Shown here piece by piece: positions 24,286 through 36,861 of a stretch of 64,000 bases of DNA. The DNA is from Neurospora tetraspora. Taxonomy: Eukaryota; Ascomycota; Sordariomycetes; Sordariales; Sordariaceae. The notes under the pieces were generated by a model that was not told the DNA's origin, ran no database searches, and worked only from the letters and a program-made list of their open reading frames with translations. The DNA is taken from assembly GCF_033439725.1 (NCBI RefSeq), contig NW_026944384.1, forward strand, positions 4,960,001 to 5,024,000. Direction: 5' to 3'. Positions within the stretch are counted from its first letter, which is position 1; each line of letters opens with the position of its first letter. The position numbers were made by a program, and so were the translations under genes.

Positions 24286-26013
24286 GTTGACTTGGTTGGA
24301 GGAGGAGTAGTTATAGGAGGATGGACTAAGTGCCGAAGTCGTGATAACGGATACCCTGCGAATCGTTTCGTGTAAGTGATGTGTGATCAATGTAAAGAAA
24401 GATAGTGTCTCGCGCAAGTGTCCGTGAAGAGGGGGGATCAGATGCTTCTTAAAGAGGGCCCTAGGGCAAAGTAAACAGCCTATCTGTAGCCAGGGGCAGA
24501 AAGATGACAAACAGATTGAGTAGAAGGGTTCGTGATTGGGGTTGAGGCGCGACCAAGTGGTAGGACGAGGAGGCGCAACCTGGCACCCCCAGACCCGAGG
24601 GAGATCAGTAGTTTCTACTAAATCCGCGCCCAAACAGGCAGGATGAAGTGTTGTATCAACAATGGTCCCACCAAACCCCTCCCACTTGCAGAGCTGATAA
24701 ACGATGGAACTCGGTCTCGTCGCAGAGTGTCAATCGGGGACAGGAATTGGCGCCTTGCCCAGTTAGTAGCGTGTGTACTTACTATTTGACTGGGCTTCTC
24801 CGTTTACCGGAAGAGGATCGTGGCGGGATGCGGGAACTAGGACAAGAAAGGGGAACTTTGAGACTTATGAGCGATTCTCAGATCAGAAAAAGAAGACTGC
24901 ATTTGCGAAAGGCTTCTGGACCGATCCCTGCCCGCCTCTCAGGGTTGTCCGAGTCGTCCAAGTGGAAACCGTGGAAACCGCTCTTGGACTGGGTCCGGTG
25001 ATCTGGAACCCCGCCGTGCCCGCCGTGAGCCCGCGGAGAGCTCCAACGGCGGCGGACACCGAAGGCCATTCAGTGAGAACCATCAAGGTGAGCTCTGATG
25101 GGATGAAAAAAGTCACCTACTGCACAGTAGCTGATCGACTTGGCAACCCCACGGTTTTCGTCTCAAACAATGCGGTGCCGATATCCGCGCTTTACAGTTT
25201 GTACGAGTCAGATCTGGAGATAAAGGTCGTTTGTACGTAAACAATGAGACGGGACGATAACATCAAAGGCTCTTTTTGGAAACTAAAAAAAAGAGGAGCG
25301 GGCGTCTCGAGGGGGAACGGCAAGCACAGACCACCACATGCATCTGCAGGGTCACCGTGCTAACCTTGTCTTGCCTTTGCCCCTGCCACCGCCCAGGAGC
25401 CAGTCCCGCCGCCCTGCACGCGCACCGCAGTGAACCACTGTGAACACAGGGCCACAGGGCAGGCAGCCAGGCACCGTGGTGGAAAGGGTGCCGGGAGCAG
25501 ATTGTGGGGTTTCCGCAACAATGACACCCGTTTCCACTTCGACTTCTTCCACCTGCATCCAATTTCCAAAACATTGGATTGAACCTATGCGGGACGGAAG
25601 CGCAACCTTACGGTCAACCTCAATCGCCGCAACTACACTCATCGCAGCAAACGTCGCCTCGCTTCAACTAACAACAACAACCTCCTCGTTCCGAACCTTA
25701 TCTGCTCATGCCTCCAGCTCCCCATCTCCGCCACAACCGCCGTATGCATCGGCATTGATTACGCGCCTTAGACGAGCTGCGCGCATCGGACTTCCACCCG
25801 CACTCCGGTGACCACGCCGCCAAATACACGTTTACTTAGCCGGAACTTCCATTGACCGACTTCTCGACCTTCAGCCGCCGAACTTACCACAGTTCCCCCG
25901 CATGTTGCTCTGATACGATTCCGGCGCCCGTATAACTGATTCACATATCCATCGTTCGTCCAAGCTACCCATCAATCAGAGCTCCGTGCCCTTGCTTGGC
26001 CACAGTCAGCACA
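24286..26013. other. divergent promoter region UPRT / WAPL
   Basis: 1.73 kb upstream of both genes. A plus-strand open frame of 155 codons (24773-25240) has no recognisable domain and no clear start context; I do not call it a gene. Confidence 0.5.
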
Positions 26014-28626
26014 ATGGCCAGCCTCAGCGATTACGACTTTCCGCCCAAAAAGCGTGTGACCACATACGGCAAAGCTACGAGAAGGCGAGTGGGAGCTTCA
26101 ACTTCCTCAATCTCCGTGAACAGGAGTGCGTCCTCGATTTCGGTCAAAACGAATCAAAGCGAAGAAGACATCATAACGAAAGCCCCTGTGACTGCTACCG
26201 TCACATCTCCATCACCACCAAGCTCGCCGGAACCTCGACCTACCGTATCTCGTACTACCAGTTCTAGCAACAGAGGCAGGCTATCAACCAGACAGAAATA
26301 TGGCCGAACCAGCCAGCCAAGGCTGCACGACGAGTCGCATAGCCAGCCACTGCCGGGTAGCATAGAAACCGGCGAGGACGATGCTCGAGCAAAGAAGAGA
26401 AAGATCACTCGGACATATTCGGAACAGACAGACGTACTGGCAGGGCCATACTCGACCCCCGACTCATCGCCGTCCGGCACAGAAACGCCCATCAATGCTT
26501 CGAAGGAACAGGTAGCAAAACCAGTACCGACGGCGAAGTTGCAGCAAAAGGCCGTCAACACACCCGTAAAAGATGTCAAGATGACGGATGCTTCCTCTTC
26601 CCGGTCATTTCTCACGCATACGACAACAAAGCATCAAATCCCGCTACGCCTATCGTCCACCAAGCCCAAACCGCTACCATTGCCCGTGCAAAGGAATCCT
26701 TCTCCCCCGCCAAAAACAGAAGCCTGTGTTACTGCTGTACCGCCACGGCGGAAACGCTTGATCGATGCTTTGGTAGCTCAAAAAGAAGAAGACAGTTCCT
26801 CCGATGAAGACGACAATTCTTCGCTGCCAGAGAGCCCTCGAGGCAGACAATCCCCCAAATTCCAGGATCCAAGCTCGCCCAATCCTTCAACCATGACCCC
26901 GTCAAAGCGACTTGCTCGCCCAATACTTGCAACCAAGAAATCCGGGCCCAAGTTCACGTACACACAGCAACGGTCAATGTTGGCCGAAAAGGACCCGCTA
27001 TTCGATGGCGGTGGATTGGGAGGGATGGGGATGGATGATAGCTTGTCTGGGGGTGCATTATTCAACATTGGTCGCATGACCAAGAGTGCTGCTCTTGACG
27101 CCTTCTCGTTCATGGACGAGGAGGACGAGACAGTCAACACAGGAGCCGTTCGGAGTATTCATGAACTGCGACAAGCCGGCGCCAACAGCCGTTTTGCGGA
27201 CGAGATCGAGGATATTTTGGACAGAGTGGGTTCACCATCGGAAAAGCCTTCCTCACTACGAAGAGGCGCTTTGTTCGAGCTTGCTCAGAAAACGAATGAA
27301 AAATCGTTCCGGTCACAGCTTCGCAATCATGGCGGCGCCGACGATGTGTTCAAGTCACTAGATAAGGAGACAGACCTCATTTCTGGCTTTGCAATCGCCG
27401 CAGTTGTCGCGAACATGCTGGCCACGTCGGCTTCAACCCTGTTACTTCAGCAGCTAAAGGCCCAGGGCTTCGCCGCTCTTATTGAGCGACTACTGGGGGA
27501 ACCAAGAGACATGGTTCTGTTGGCGAAAGAGAGGAAGCAGAATGTGTCGAGAAATGGCCAAACAACACTAGGGACGATCAAGGCCTCTCTGCTGAAGCTT
27601 CCGATATGGGAAACCGCTTTGCCTGAGCTTGTATCTCCCAGAACGCTCGCACTGAAGTGTCTAGACTTGATTATGCGGCAGTCGACCCAGATGTCAGATG
27701 AATTCGAAGTCTTCTCCTCGGAAGTCACCGACCAGCTCTTTTCGATTTTGGCCGCTGGCGCATCCGACCAGACCTGCTGGGATTTCCCGAAAGAGCAAGC
27801 GTCCATCGACTTCTTCCTTGCCCTGTATGTCCTGGAAGGCCATTCCATCTACGCCATGCAGTCTCACCTCAGCCCTAAGTGGACGACTCAGTACGTGCCG
27901 ATTGTGGCTGATGTTCTGGAGACAACCTTGGCCCGGCCTGCGGACAAGTTCAACGACCTCGAGAGCCTCACCCTCAGGATTACGCTTAACATGACTAATC
28001 ACAACCATGATGCCTCGGGAACGCTTGTCAACAAGGGGCTTCTCCAGAACCTAGCGCAATCGGCATGCGTCGCCTTTCACGTTGTCTTGAATTCCATGAA
28101 GGCCGATGCTTTCCTGTCTAAAGTGTACGAGTCTCTGATCATGATGCTCGGTGTTATGATTAACTTTTGCGTCTATTACCCACCAGCTGGGAAGTCTCTT
28201 GACACGAGAGGGGGTACCCCGGGACCGCAGCTAGAAAGACTGATCCAGCTCTTTGCTGATAACCACTCCAAGACCTCTGATGTAAGTTATCTGTCCACAA
28301 TGTGCGAGGTATGAGAGATAATGCTAACGCAAGAGATATTACAGGCGGATTCCAAGGAGAAAGCTCAGCTCAACGTTGCTCTCGGCTATCTTGCCATTTT
28401 GCTGGGATACCTTTGCCTCCGCCAACCCATCAGGGACAGATTCATCTCCGTGCACCCTAAAAAGAGCATTCAGCCCTTGGTGGACTCCCTCAACGAGTTC
28501 ATCGTCTACCACCAGAGAGTTGAGGAAGCCCAGGGTGGGTCTGGGGAAACGAAAGAAGGTGACGAGTCTTCTGCTATGGCGCGTCTCCAGAGACTGGTCA
28601 GCGTCCTCAAGTCAGAGGTCGTCTGA
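26014..28626 (+). CDS. WAPL cohesin-release factor
   Basis: Wings-apart-like protein, which with Pds5 opens the cohesin ring and removes it from chromatin. Exons 26014-28281 and 28345-28626; 849 residues. Residues 1-about 330 are low-complexity, rich in Ser, Pro, Thr, Lys and Arg. The WAPL domain starts near the segment SIHELRQAGANSRFADEIED and runs through a helical-repeat region to the C-terminus, with LALYVLEGHSIYAMQ and NHNHDASG inside. It ends in a helical tail rich in Gln, Glu and Lys. The start ATG 26014 (MASLSDYDFPPKKR) has a good context (CACAATGG). The single intron (28282-28344) is near the 3' end. Confidence 0.93.
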
Positions 28627-30636
28627 AACACTATCGATAGATGATCACGGGGCTGGACCAATATTCTGACTTTCCAGCGAGACATCGCGTTGCTTTTATT
28701 GCTTTTTTTCCCCGGGAACTCAACGGATTCGTTCACGGTTTGGGCTGGGTTTATGGGTTGCGGGTTGATACACATGGGGTTTGTTCTGGTGGAAAGGGTC
28801 TGGGCACTTACGGGAAATAGACTTGTGATTTACGTGCGGGAAGAAGGTTGACATATTGCCCTGGCTAACTAAGTTGGTTGAGGTTATGCCTTCTATGGAG
28901 CAAAATTCAGGATTCTTTAGGATGGCCGACGACTTTGTTCATCCACCTCAGCGCAAGGAATGGCTTCACTTGGTTTGGGATACAACACGGTCTTCAAAAG
29001 AAGCTGCCCACCTAATCTGAACACCTTTGGGCCTTTGGCACTCTTCCATAGGTGATGTGGAGTTTTTGTAAACATTATCTTGTAACAATATCTTACTTTA
29101 TATTGGCGTTGTCCGAGCTGGACCCCCTATAGACGCAAGGAACCGGATAGTCTCCGTTAGCATAATGCAAATTCGGTACCGCTGTGGTCCGTCGTGACAC
29201 AGCTTCCGCTCAGAAGCAGCTCGGATGGGCGCATATGACTACGGAGTCGTCAGTGACAGCAGGGTCCAAAGCTAAGGTAGTACTTAGTGGGTTTCATAGT
29301 CTATCTGCTTCTCAAGTCATCCATCCGCAGTCGATCATATTGCCCTGGTAACTCAGCTTGTCAATCTCCATTTAGTTCTCTAAGGTACCTTATGGAAGCA
29401 ACTGGTCATGCCGCAGTGGTTCACGAGTTCACGACTGAATTTCAGGGTCCAGGCTTGGTGTTAGAGGCTTAGCAGTACCAAAATGTGGGGCGCTGAAGGC
29501 GAACTTTAGCGACTGAGCCGCAAGGTGTTGCAACGGAAACAGTGGGGTGAGAGGAGGCTCCACTATATTACACAACAATCCCCACGTACCCCACCAATCC
29601 GTACAATACAGGCTCGGCTGCCTCCGTCTCTGGCGACGGGAGTCTGGCTGGCTGTTTCGTCAGGGCACCTCAACCACGCTCGTCACGGTCGCTGTCGCTG
29701 TCGGCCTGTCTCGCCTGCTGGGCTGTCTCAGACTTTCACAGCGGCATTGCACCTGTCAGTCACGGTCTGTTCCAGTGTCAGAAGTGGAAGTGTCTGTGTC
29801 GTCGCTCCTTCCTGCCGAACGACGAGACGAGTCGAGACAGACGGGAAGGAACGACTCTTCGCTTGACACTCGCGTGGTCGTCAACGAGTGGGACCATGCA
29901 CCAATGACTTGTACAACCCTGACAACGTATTTCCAGTCGGAAGTGAACCCTTGGGAAATCGGCGAAAGAAGTCCATCTGGATTCGGTCACGGCTTTCATG
30001 ATGATGCTGAAGGGAATCCGTTGTGCTATCAACGTACCTCTAGACATTGCATTGTTTCTTGAAATCTTGAAGCTCAAATGCCAATTTCATCTTACATAGA
30101 CTTGAAGAACTGCTCCGGCCTTGCCTGGGCCTAGAATCAGGGGCATTCTTTCTACGTAGCGGGTTTGCCGGACCGTTCTTTCCTCCCAAGTCCCAGAACT
30201 GCGGTCCGATTTCCATACCAGTTTCAAGCGGGAACAGTACGTACCTGCCTCGTCAAACTACTACCGTAAACTGCCTAGACTCTGGGACCAAACTTGTAGG
30301 TGGCAGGGCAAGGCAGGGCGCTCTTTCCTTGTCTGGTTCACAAGCTCTCAATTGTTACGAGCCGGTACACTCCGCTGTCGCCCGCCTGCCAGGCCATTCA
30401 AAACAACAAATTGTTTTTCTGAACTTGGACCACATCCCACATTCAACCTTCAACCTTCACAACTTCCACCAACCCTCACTCACCTTTTTCACATCACCAC
30501 CCCATCTCACCCACAGATCCTCTCCCAGCTTCAACAACCACGCGTAACGACTCTTGAACCAGTCGTATACGTATAAATATTCACAGTTCGAAATCCCCAG
30601 CTCCTCCCATCTCACGTCAGTTGACGTTCATTCGCA
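28627..30636. other. intergenic, WAPL 3' / RHEB 5'
   Basis: 2.0 kb. An open frame of 171 codons on the plus strand (29547-30062) overlaps frames on both strands and looks like chance. The last 250 bases are C/A-rich, like a leader for the Rheb gene. No other feature seen. Confidence 0.5.
30572..30579 (+). promoter_or_regulatory. possible TATA box of RHEB
   Basis: TATAAATA 58 bp before the Rheb ATG. It matches the consensus, but the leader would be only about 30 nt, so it may not be the main element. Confidence 0.3.
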
Positions 30637-31569
30637 ATGCCGTCCCCCGCCACAAAGCAGCGGAAGATCGCCATCGTAGGTAGTCGCTCCGTTGGTAAGT
30701 TCACTTCTTCCCACTCCCCCTCTCATCATAAGTATTTTCTTCAATACGCAACTCGCGTGGCTGTCACAATGCCCTCACTCTCGCACAAAGTATACACATC
30801 TGCGGAGTGAGAGTCGCAGAGCAGATGTGCTTCTTGCGGCCTCATCGCAAAGTGACACGGAAGTGAGAAATTGAGCAACAGACACTAACCGAGGTCACAG
30901 GCAAATCTTCACTCGCTGTTCGCTTTGTGGATGGGCACTTTGTCGAATCCTACTACCCCACCATCGAGAACACCTTCTCTAAGGAAATCAGGTGGAAGAA
31001 TCAGGATTACTCGACCGAGATTGTCGACACAGCGGGCCAGGTACGTTTTCCCCCCCTCTCCTTTCTCACCTTGCCCAATTGGTGGGGGTTTCATCAGGGC
31101 GATGCATTTTACTGACATGAGCACTTGAACAGGATGAATATTCGATTTTGAATAGCAAACATTTCATCGGCATCCACGGCTACATGCTGGTCTACTCCGT
31201 TTCTTCCCTGGCATCTTTCGAGATGGTCCAGGTGATCAGGGACAAGATTCTCAACCACCTGGTGAGCAGCGCCTGTCCATCCAGACTTCGTCTTGAAAAG
31301 TTTATGTGAAATTTTACTGACCTAAACAGGGAACTGATAACGTACCCATTTGCATTGTCGGTAATAAGAGTGATCTGCGTCCAGAACAACGCCAGGTCAC
31401 TCCTGAGGACGGCAAGGCCCTCGCCGAGAAATACAAATGCGCCTGGACTGAGGCTAGTGCTCGCTATAACGAGAACGTCGCCAGAGCATTTGAGCTTCTC
31501 ATCGGCGAGGTCGAGAAATCAAATAACCCTACGGCGACCAACGAGAACGGAAAGTGTGTGGTTATGTAA
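30637..31569 (+). CDS. RHEB: Rheb small GTPase
   Basis: Ras-family GTPase Rheb, activator of TOR signalling in animals and fission yeast. Exons 30637-30694, 30901-31040, 31133-31261 and 31330-31569; 188 residues. The P-loop is GSRSVGKSS, with the Arg-Ser pair that marks Rheb instead of the Ras Gly-Gly. The effector segment is SYYPTIENTF, switch II DTAGQDEYS, base recognition NKSD and TEASA, and the C-terminus CVVM is a CaaX farnesylation box. All GTP-binding motifs are intact. The first intron (206 bp) contains a perfect 9-bp inverted repeat. The gene converges with seryl-tRNA synthetase. Confidence 0.97.
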
Positions 31570-32848
31570 GACAAGTCCATCGGGCTTTGTCTTTGCGGTC
31601 ACTAGAGGGATGGCCACATCTCTCATGAGCAGTGGCGCGCTCAAACGTCGGATCTTATGAGCGCTGGCAAGCTCCATGACAGGCACAAACCGGGGGTTTC
31701 CACGCATACATGAAGACGACACAACAACTACAGACCTCCTCACCGTTACCTACGGTCATTATTTGCTGGACATCTTGCTCCTTATGGCTCGCGACGGCAC
31801 ATGGTGGTGTGGCAACCCCATACAGCATGGTACGGACAGACGTCTTTGAGGCGTTGAAAACCTCTCGTTGGCTTGTATCCTTCACCCACGAGAAAGGGGA
31901 AGAGACTTGGCACATCTCGCAAGGGAGACCAAAGTCTTCTCACCAAACGAGGGCTTGAAGGATCCGAATGGCACACCCAGTCCTACCACAAGTGGAGCTT
32001 GGCCGCCCACTCCATCACCGTTCAGCACGCACATTTCACGACCTTGTTTCTGTTTTTTCACGGGAAGCACTGGCGCGCAGGAGAGAAGTCAAGTGCTTTG
32101 TCTCCTTTTTGCTTTATCAGAGTTCGCTTTTTCCTTTACGTTGATTTACCCTCGGTGTTTGATTTAAACGAGACTCAACTCGGCTTGTGGATATAGAGAG
32201 GGGATTTTGACACTATACCTTGTTCATGTGTTCACATCATCTGGCGGCAAGGCTGCATCGATGTGATTTGGGAAATGATTTGGATGGGGTTTGAATCGGG
32301 AGAGGCGGCGGGTATCATTTCTCCTTAATGAGGTTTTGATGAGTTTTGAAGAAAGTTGACCTTGTCTATATGGGATGAAGGAGCCAACGAACGACGGGCC
32401 ATTGGCGCCCATGTCGGAGTGAGGCTTTCAAAGGGCATAGTTGGTAGCATGGCTGTGAGCTATGCTTGTTCATAGCACAGTCACATGTCCTGTGTACTTA
32501 GCTCAACGTATGTATCTGCCCTCGTTGATCGTCATCGAGAACGGGCGTACATATATCGCAATATGCAAGAAACCGTCAATTACTTCACATATTCCTAAAC
32601 TCGTCCACCGAATATTGCTCTAATAATCGTTACACCTACTTCTCAACAAGAGGTCTCGGACAACAAAACTTCCTCCCACGAGATACACTAGCATAGATTT
32701 ACTTACTCCCTTTCACCTACATAACTATCAACATCCTCACACATTCATGGTATGGCACCGACAACCGAACTGAGCTGGTGGTATCAAATCATTCAATCAA
32801 CACACGGACAACCTAACCTAACCTAACCTAACTACAACAGACATCCTC
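31570..32848. other. convergent 3' spacer RHEB / SerRS
   Basis: 1.28 kb between two facing stop codons, presumably long 3' UTRs. A short tandem pentamer repeat lies near the right end. No coding signal seen. Confidence 0.55.
32812..32831. repeat. (CCTAA)4 tandem repeat
   Basis: Four perfect CCTAA units just past the SerRS stop; on the SerRS sense strand it reads as TTAGG units. The unit is one base shorter than the TTAGGG telomere repeat expected in filamentous fungi. Confidence 0.85.
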
Positions 32849-34993
32849 CTATTGGCGAATAGGAAGAGCCTCCTCCTTCTTGGGAGCAGCCTCACCCTTC
32901 TTGCCGCCCTTGCCCTCCTTAACCTCCTTGACCGGCTCAGGGGCGAAGGGGATGAACTCGGGAGCACCAGGGAGGTACTTGCGCAGAGGCTCGGGAACCT
33001 TGACACCCTCTGGGGTCTGGAAGTTCTCGAGGATGGCGCAGATGGTGCGGGTGGTGGCGGTCAGGGTGGAGTTGAGGCAGTGGACGTAGGTCTTCTTGAT
33101 GTCGGTCTGCTTCTTGACGCCGAAGCGGATCTCGAGGTCGCGGGATTGGTAGTCGGTGCAGTTGCTGTTGTCATATGTTAGTGATCTGAATCTCTACTTG
33201 GGTATTTGTTGTAGGATGTTGACTGTTGGTGGAGAAAAAAAACTTACGAGCAAGAGACGAGTTCCTTGAATTCACCCTGGTGAGGGAACCAAGCCTCGAG
33301 ATCGAGCTTCTTGGCGGCGGCGTTGTTGAGAGCGCCGGAGACGATGGCGACGACGCGGTACGGGATGCCGAGGGACTGGTAGAAGGCCTCGGAGTTGGAG
33401 ATCATATGGTCGAACATCTCCCAAGACCTGTTGTTGCGATGCTTTTGTAAGGATACGGTCTGACAAGCGGAACTGGGGAAGGCTGTAGAGAAAAACTTAC
33501 TTCTCGGGCTCGGTGATGCAGAACTGCTCGACCTTGGTGAACTCGTGGACACGGAAGATACCCCAGACGTCCTTGCCGTGAGCACCGGCCTCCTTGCGGA
33601 AGCAGGTGGAATAACCAGCGTACTTCAGGGGAAGGTCCTTGGCCTGAAGCCATTCATCGCTGTGGAAGGCGCTGATGGGCTGCTCGGAGGTCTATCACAC
33701 ACAGATATCAGTATCCTCGTAGCCATTTCAGCCACAGAAGGGGGCCGGAGCCACTCACAGCAATCAGGTACTTGTCGGCCTGGTCACCGGTAACCTTGTA
33801 GAGCTCCTCGTCGAACTGGGAAAGCTGGGCAGTCTTGGCCATCTGTTCCCTGAGCATGAGCTGGGGAGTCTGGAGGGGAGTGTACTCTCTCTCGGAGAGG
33901 AACTCGAGGCCGTAGTTGATGATGGCCCTACAACCAAGTTAGCATATGTCCGTATGCCAAAAGGTGATCCAAATTAGAAGTGGCTGGCTTACTGGTTGAG
34001 GAAAACACCCCACTTCTTCAGGAAGTAGCCGCGGTGGCCAACAACCTTGACACCGCGCTCGGGGTCATAGCCATCCAGCTTCCTGAGAACCTCGTGGTCT
34101 ATCCAGCCTTTGTCAGTCTCGCTTCCTTTGTATGTTCGAGTGTCGGGGCAAACTAACGGGAGAGGACATCCTTCTTCTCGAAGGCGACACCCTCGGGAGC
34201 CCAAATGCGCTCGACAGTGTTGTTATCCTATATCCCTGTCAGGCCATTGTTCGGATAAGAGCGATCGTATTGCGGGGGAATAGTAACCTCGTTGTTGGAG
34301 ACGGGGACGGAGTCGTGGACGAGGTTGCCGATGGTCTTGACCTTGACCTTCAAGGTGTTAGCTGTTGAACCCAATGCTTATAGATGGAAATCCGGAGCAC
34401 ATGCCTTGAGGAGCTTCTCCTTCTCGGCGGCGGAGTCAAGGAGATCCTTCTTCTCCTTCTCGAGGTCGGCCTTCTGCTTCAAGAGATCGGTGACATCCTC
34501 CTTGGCCTATACGAGCGCAGTAGTGTTAGAGCCAGTCGTGGAACAATCGTCGTGGACAGATATGGGTTGTATATGCCTTCTTCTTGGGGCCAATCTGCTT
34601 CTGGACCTCGTTGATCTTGGCATTAAGCTGGGTGGCAGAGTAGGCGGCTATTACACACGAAGAGAGATCAGATCAGATGGGGTTCCTTTTTGTTTGCAGG
34701 GCAGCGGCGAGGGCAGCGAGGGCACAGGATAGGCAACACATACTCTTGCGGTGATCCTCCCAGAGAGCGATGACCTCGTCGACGGCCTCGACAGGGGCAA
34801 AACGCTTGCGTTGGCTTTCCCGAATCTTCTCGGGGTTGCCGCCGCGCTCAGTAACTATTCAGAGCACAATAACAGGTTAGCATGTGAACATGTGCTTTTG
34901 AGACGGGAATGCGCCTGGGCATGCGAATTGGCGCAGGAGAGTGTGGAGAGACATATGCGAGGGTGTCGTACTGAAATCGTTGACGTCGAGCAT
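32849..34993 (-). CDS. SES1: cytosolic seryl-tRNA synthetase
   Basis: Class II synthetase that charges tRNA-Ser. Eleven exons: 34972-34993, 34744-34854, 34577-34647, 34405-34506, 34288-34347, 34158-34227, 33993-34098, 33759-33927, 33501-33691, 33248-33427 and 32849-33164; 465 residues, like yeast Ses1. The N-terminal coiled-coil arm covers about residues 30-105, followed by [14 protein letters not shown]. Motif 2 is in [20 protein letters not shown], and motif 3 in the final exon ([13 protein letters not shown]). The tail is Lys/Glu/Gly-rich, a eukaryote-type extension. Introns 34507-34576 and 34348-34404 start with GC rather than GT. A TGACTCA site lies 285 bp upstream. Confidence 0.95.
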
Positions 34994-36024
34994 GTTTACG
35001 GATCCTTGGGGGCTACGAAGCTATTCAAGGCTCGTCCTGGGATTGGCAGTATATAAGGCTGGAGACAGAAGTGACGATGGTGTCGTGTCGCGAACCTTGA
35101 CGCCGGGAGGAACACCAAATCGGCGGGGCAGAATTATTTCGGCGGGCCCAGCCAGGCGCAGGGCAGTCTTGGAGGGGAAAGTGGGGTGTGGATGTTCGGT
35201 ATCAGGTACGCCAGGGGTCCAAAGTGCACGGCCAGAGCGATCATGAAACATATCCCCGATATAGCGATATGCTAAAGTGACTCAAACGGCGAGCGAGTCA
35301 ACAACCGTTACAACCACACCTCATCTACCAAGCACCAACATCAACATGAACCTCAATTCATCCAGTCTGTCACACCGAGGCAGCATAGAACAACTCTTGA
35401 TCCCTCTTAAACCGGCCTAACGACTAGCTTCACCGACATCGACGATAAATAGCCATTCCGCTCTTCCAGGGATTTTTCGCCCGACGGTACGCATCACAAC
35501 GACACCGCGCTCATCAGTACATTGAGGCCGAAACGACCCAGGCTCTCGCCACGACGACCGACTCGAGTCGGCTTCTTTTCAGCTTTCACGACTCGTTGTC
35601 ACCTACCATCGGAGAACATCAAGTGTCCCTCATGGTACCTTATTGGAGAGCGAATAATCCTGCGGTGAATGAATATGGTGTTTATAATTATCCATTAACA
35701 AATACAATCATGTCCCTCAATCTTCCCTTCGTGTACTCCACAATATCTTTCGTCCGGTTTTCCCTTTTCGGTCTCATGTATCTCATCTCTCATCTATGTA
35801 ATCGTTCTCGTATCGCCATCACTTACTTGCCCTTCTATTTTCTGCACGCGTGTATACTCCCTGTTTACCCCCATATGAAAATTTCTATCGACCGAACGGT
35901 GTTGATGCCCTTGCCAGGCCAAAGGGCCTACTAGCTCATGCAAGTGGCAGCAAGCACAATGGCATTCCCCGTGTTAGACGATCAGGTTTAAAACTGGTCC
36001 TCTGGTTGATCCAGCAAATCACCC
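34994..36024. other. SerRS promoter / Zn2Cys6 3' region
   Basis: 1.03 kb on the upstream side of SerRS and downstream of the Zn2Cys6 gene (both minus strand). Besides the TGACTCA site nothing is recognised. Confidence 0.5.
35278..35284 (-). promoter_or_regulatory. TGACTCA (CPC1/Gcn4-type) site upstream of SerRS
   Basis: Perfect TGACTCA 285 bp upstream of the SerRS start; a partial copy (CGAGTCA) lies about 13 bases further upstream. In Neurospora CPC1 controls amino-acid biosynthesis and several tRNA-synthetase genes, so a role is plausible. Confidence 0.5.
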
Positions 36025-36833
36025 TCACTGTCGCCAACCCTGTTGCTGATTCAATCCTTGCGCCGGATATCCATACCACCCACTAGCATCCTGGTGACCA
36101 TGCTGGGTGTCGTCGGGTAGGGGAGCTTGCATGCTCATATCCATCGCGGCATCAGAGTCATAGCCCAGGTTGTTGGGGTCGTTCGGGTCATAAGGGTAGT
36201 CATATTCCCAAGCAGCAGCATCCGGATACTGCTGATACTGGAGCTGGGTCATATCTGGAACTCCGGTGGTACTTGAGCTGGCAGCCGTGCCGAAGTTTGC
36301 ATAGGTCACTGGGGAGACCGGAGCATAGGACGTGGACGGACCGCCGACGACGGTTGATGTGGGATACCCGGCAAAGTGGTTGGGATCTTCGGGGACGAAG
36401 GACTGGCTGTGTCCGTCAAAGGTCATGAATGCCGGCATGGGCTGTTGGTGTTGGGGTGGTTGCTGCTGTTGGTATTGGTATTGGTACTGGTACTGGGACT
36501 CTTGTTGATCTGGAGGCGTTGGTCTTGACGACCGGCTGGATGTGGCCTCTACATCCTTTGCGCCTGTCGGTGTTGATACCCGGATGCGAAGGTTGGTGTC
36601 AAAGGAGCTGTGGCAGGTGATGTTCATGCGAGCGCAGTTCTGGCATGGATCGCCTCCCTTACACCGGACCTTTCTCTTGCGACATGTCAAACAACCTGTT
36701 ACGAGTGTTGTTGATGGTTAGTGTTGGACGAACCCGGGGAGTTAGGGGGTATTGTTTACATACCGTGAAATGTACGTTTCAGGGGTTGCTGTGTGGCCTG
36801 TGCAGCAGGCTCCTGGCGCTGAGGTTCGGACAT
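36025..36833 (-). CDS. small Zn2Cys6 protein
   Basis: Fungal binuclear zinc-cluster protein, probably DNA-binding. Exons 36764-36833 and 36025-36695; 246 residues. Cysteines at 25, 28, 35, 41, 44 and 51 fit C-X2-C-X6-C-X5-C-X2-C-X6-C, interrupted by nothing; the intron falls exactly before the first cysteine. The rest is low-complexity: a Tyr-Gln repeat and Gln/Pro tract near residues 90-110 and an acidic Asp/Tyr/Asn-rich segment (YDYPYDPNDPNN) that could act in activation. There is no fungal-specific transcription factor domain and it is short for the class, so it may be a partner or truncated-type regulator. The target is unknown. Start ATG 36833 is preceded by AACACA. Confidence 0.85.
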
Positions 36834-36861
36834 TGTGTTTTTTGGAGCACGGCCTGTGACG

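Noticed and set aside
24773-25240. 155-codon plus-strand frame upstream of WAPL
   Set aside because: No recognisable domain, no leader or splice support; chance length in GC-rich sequence.
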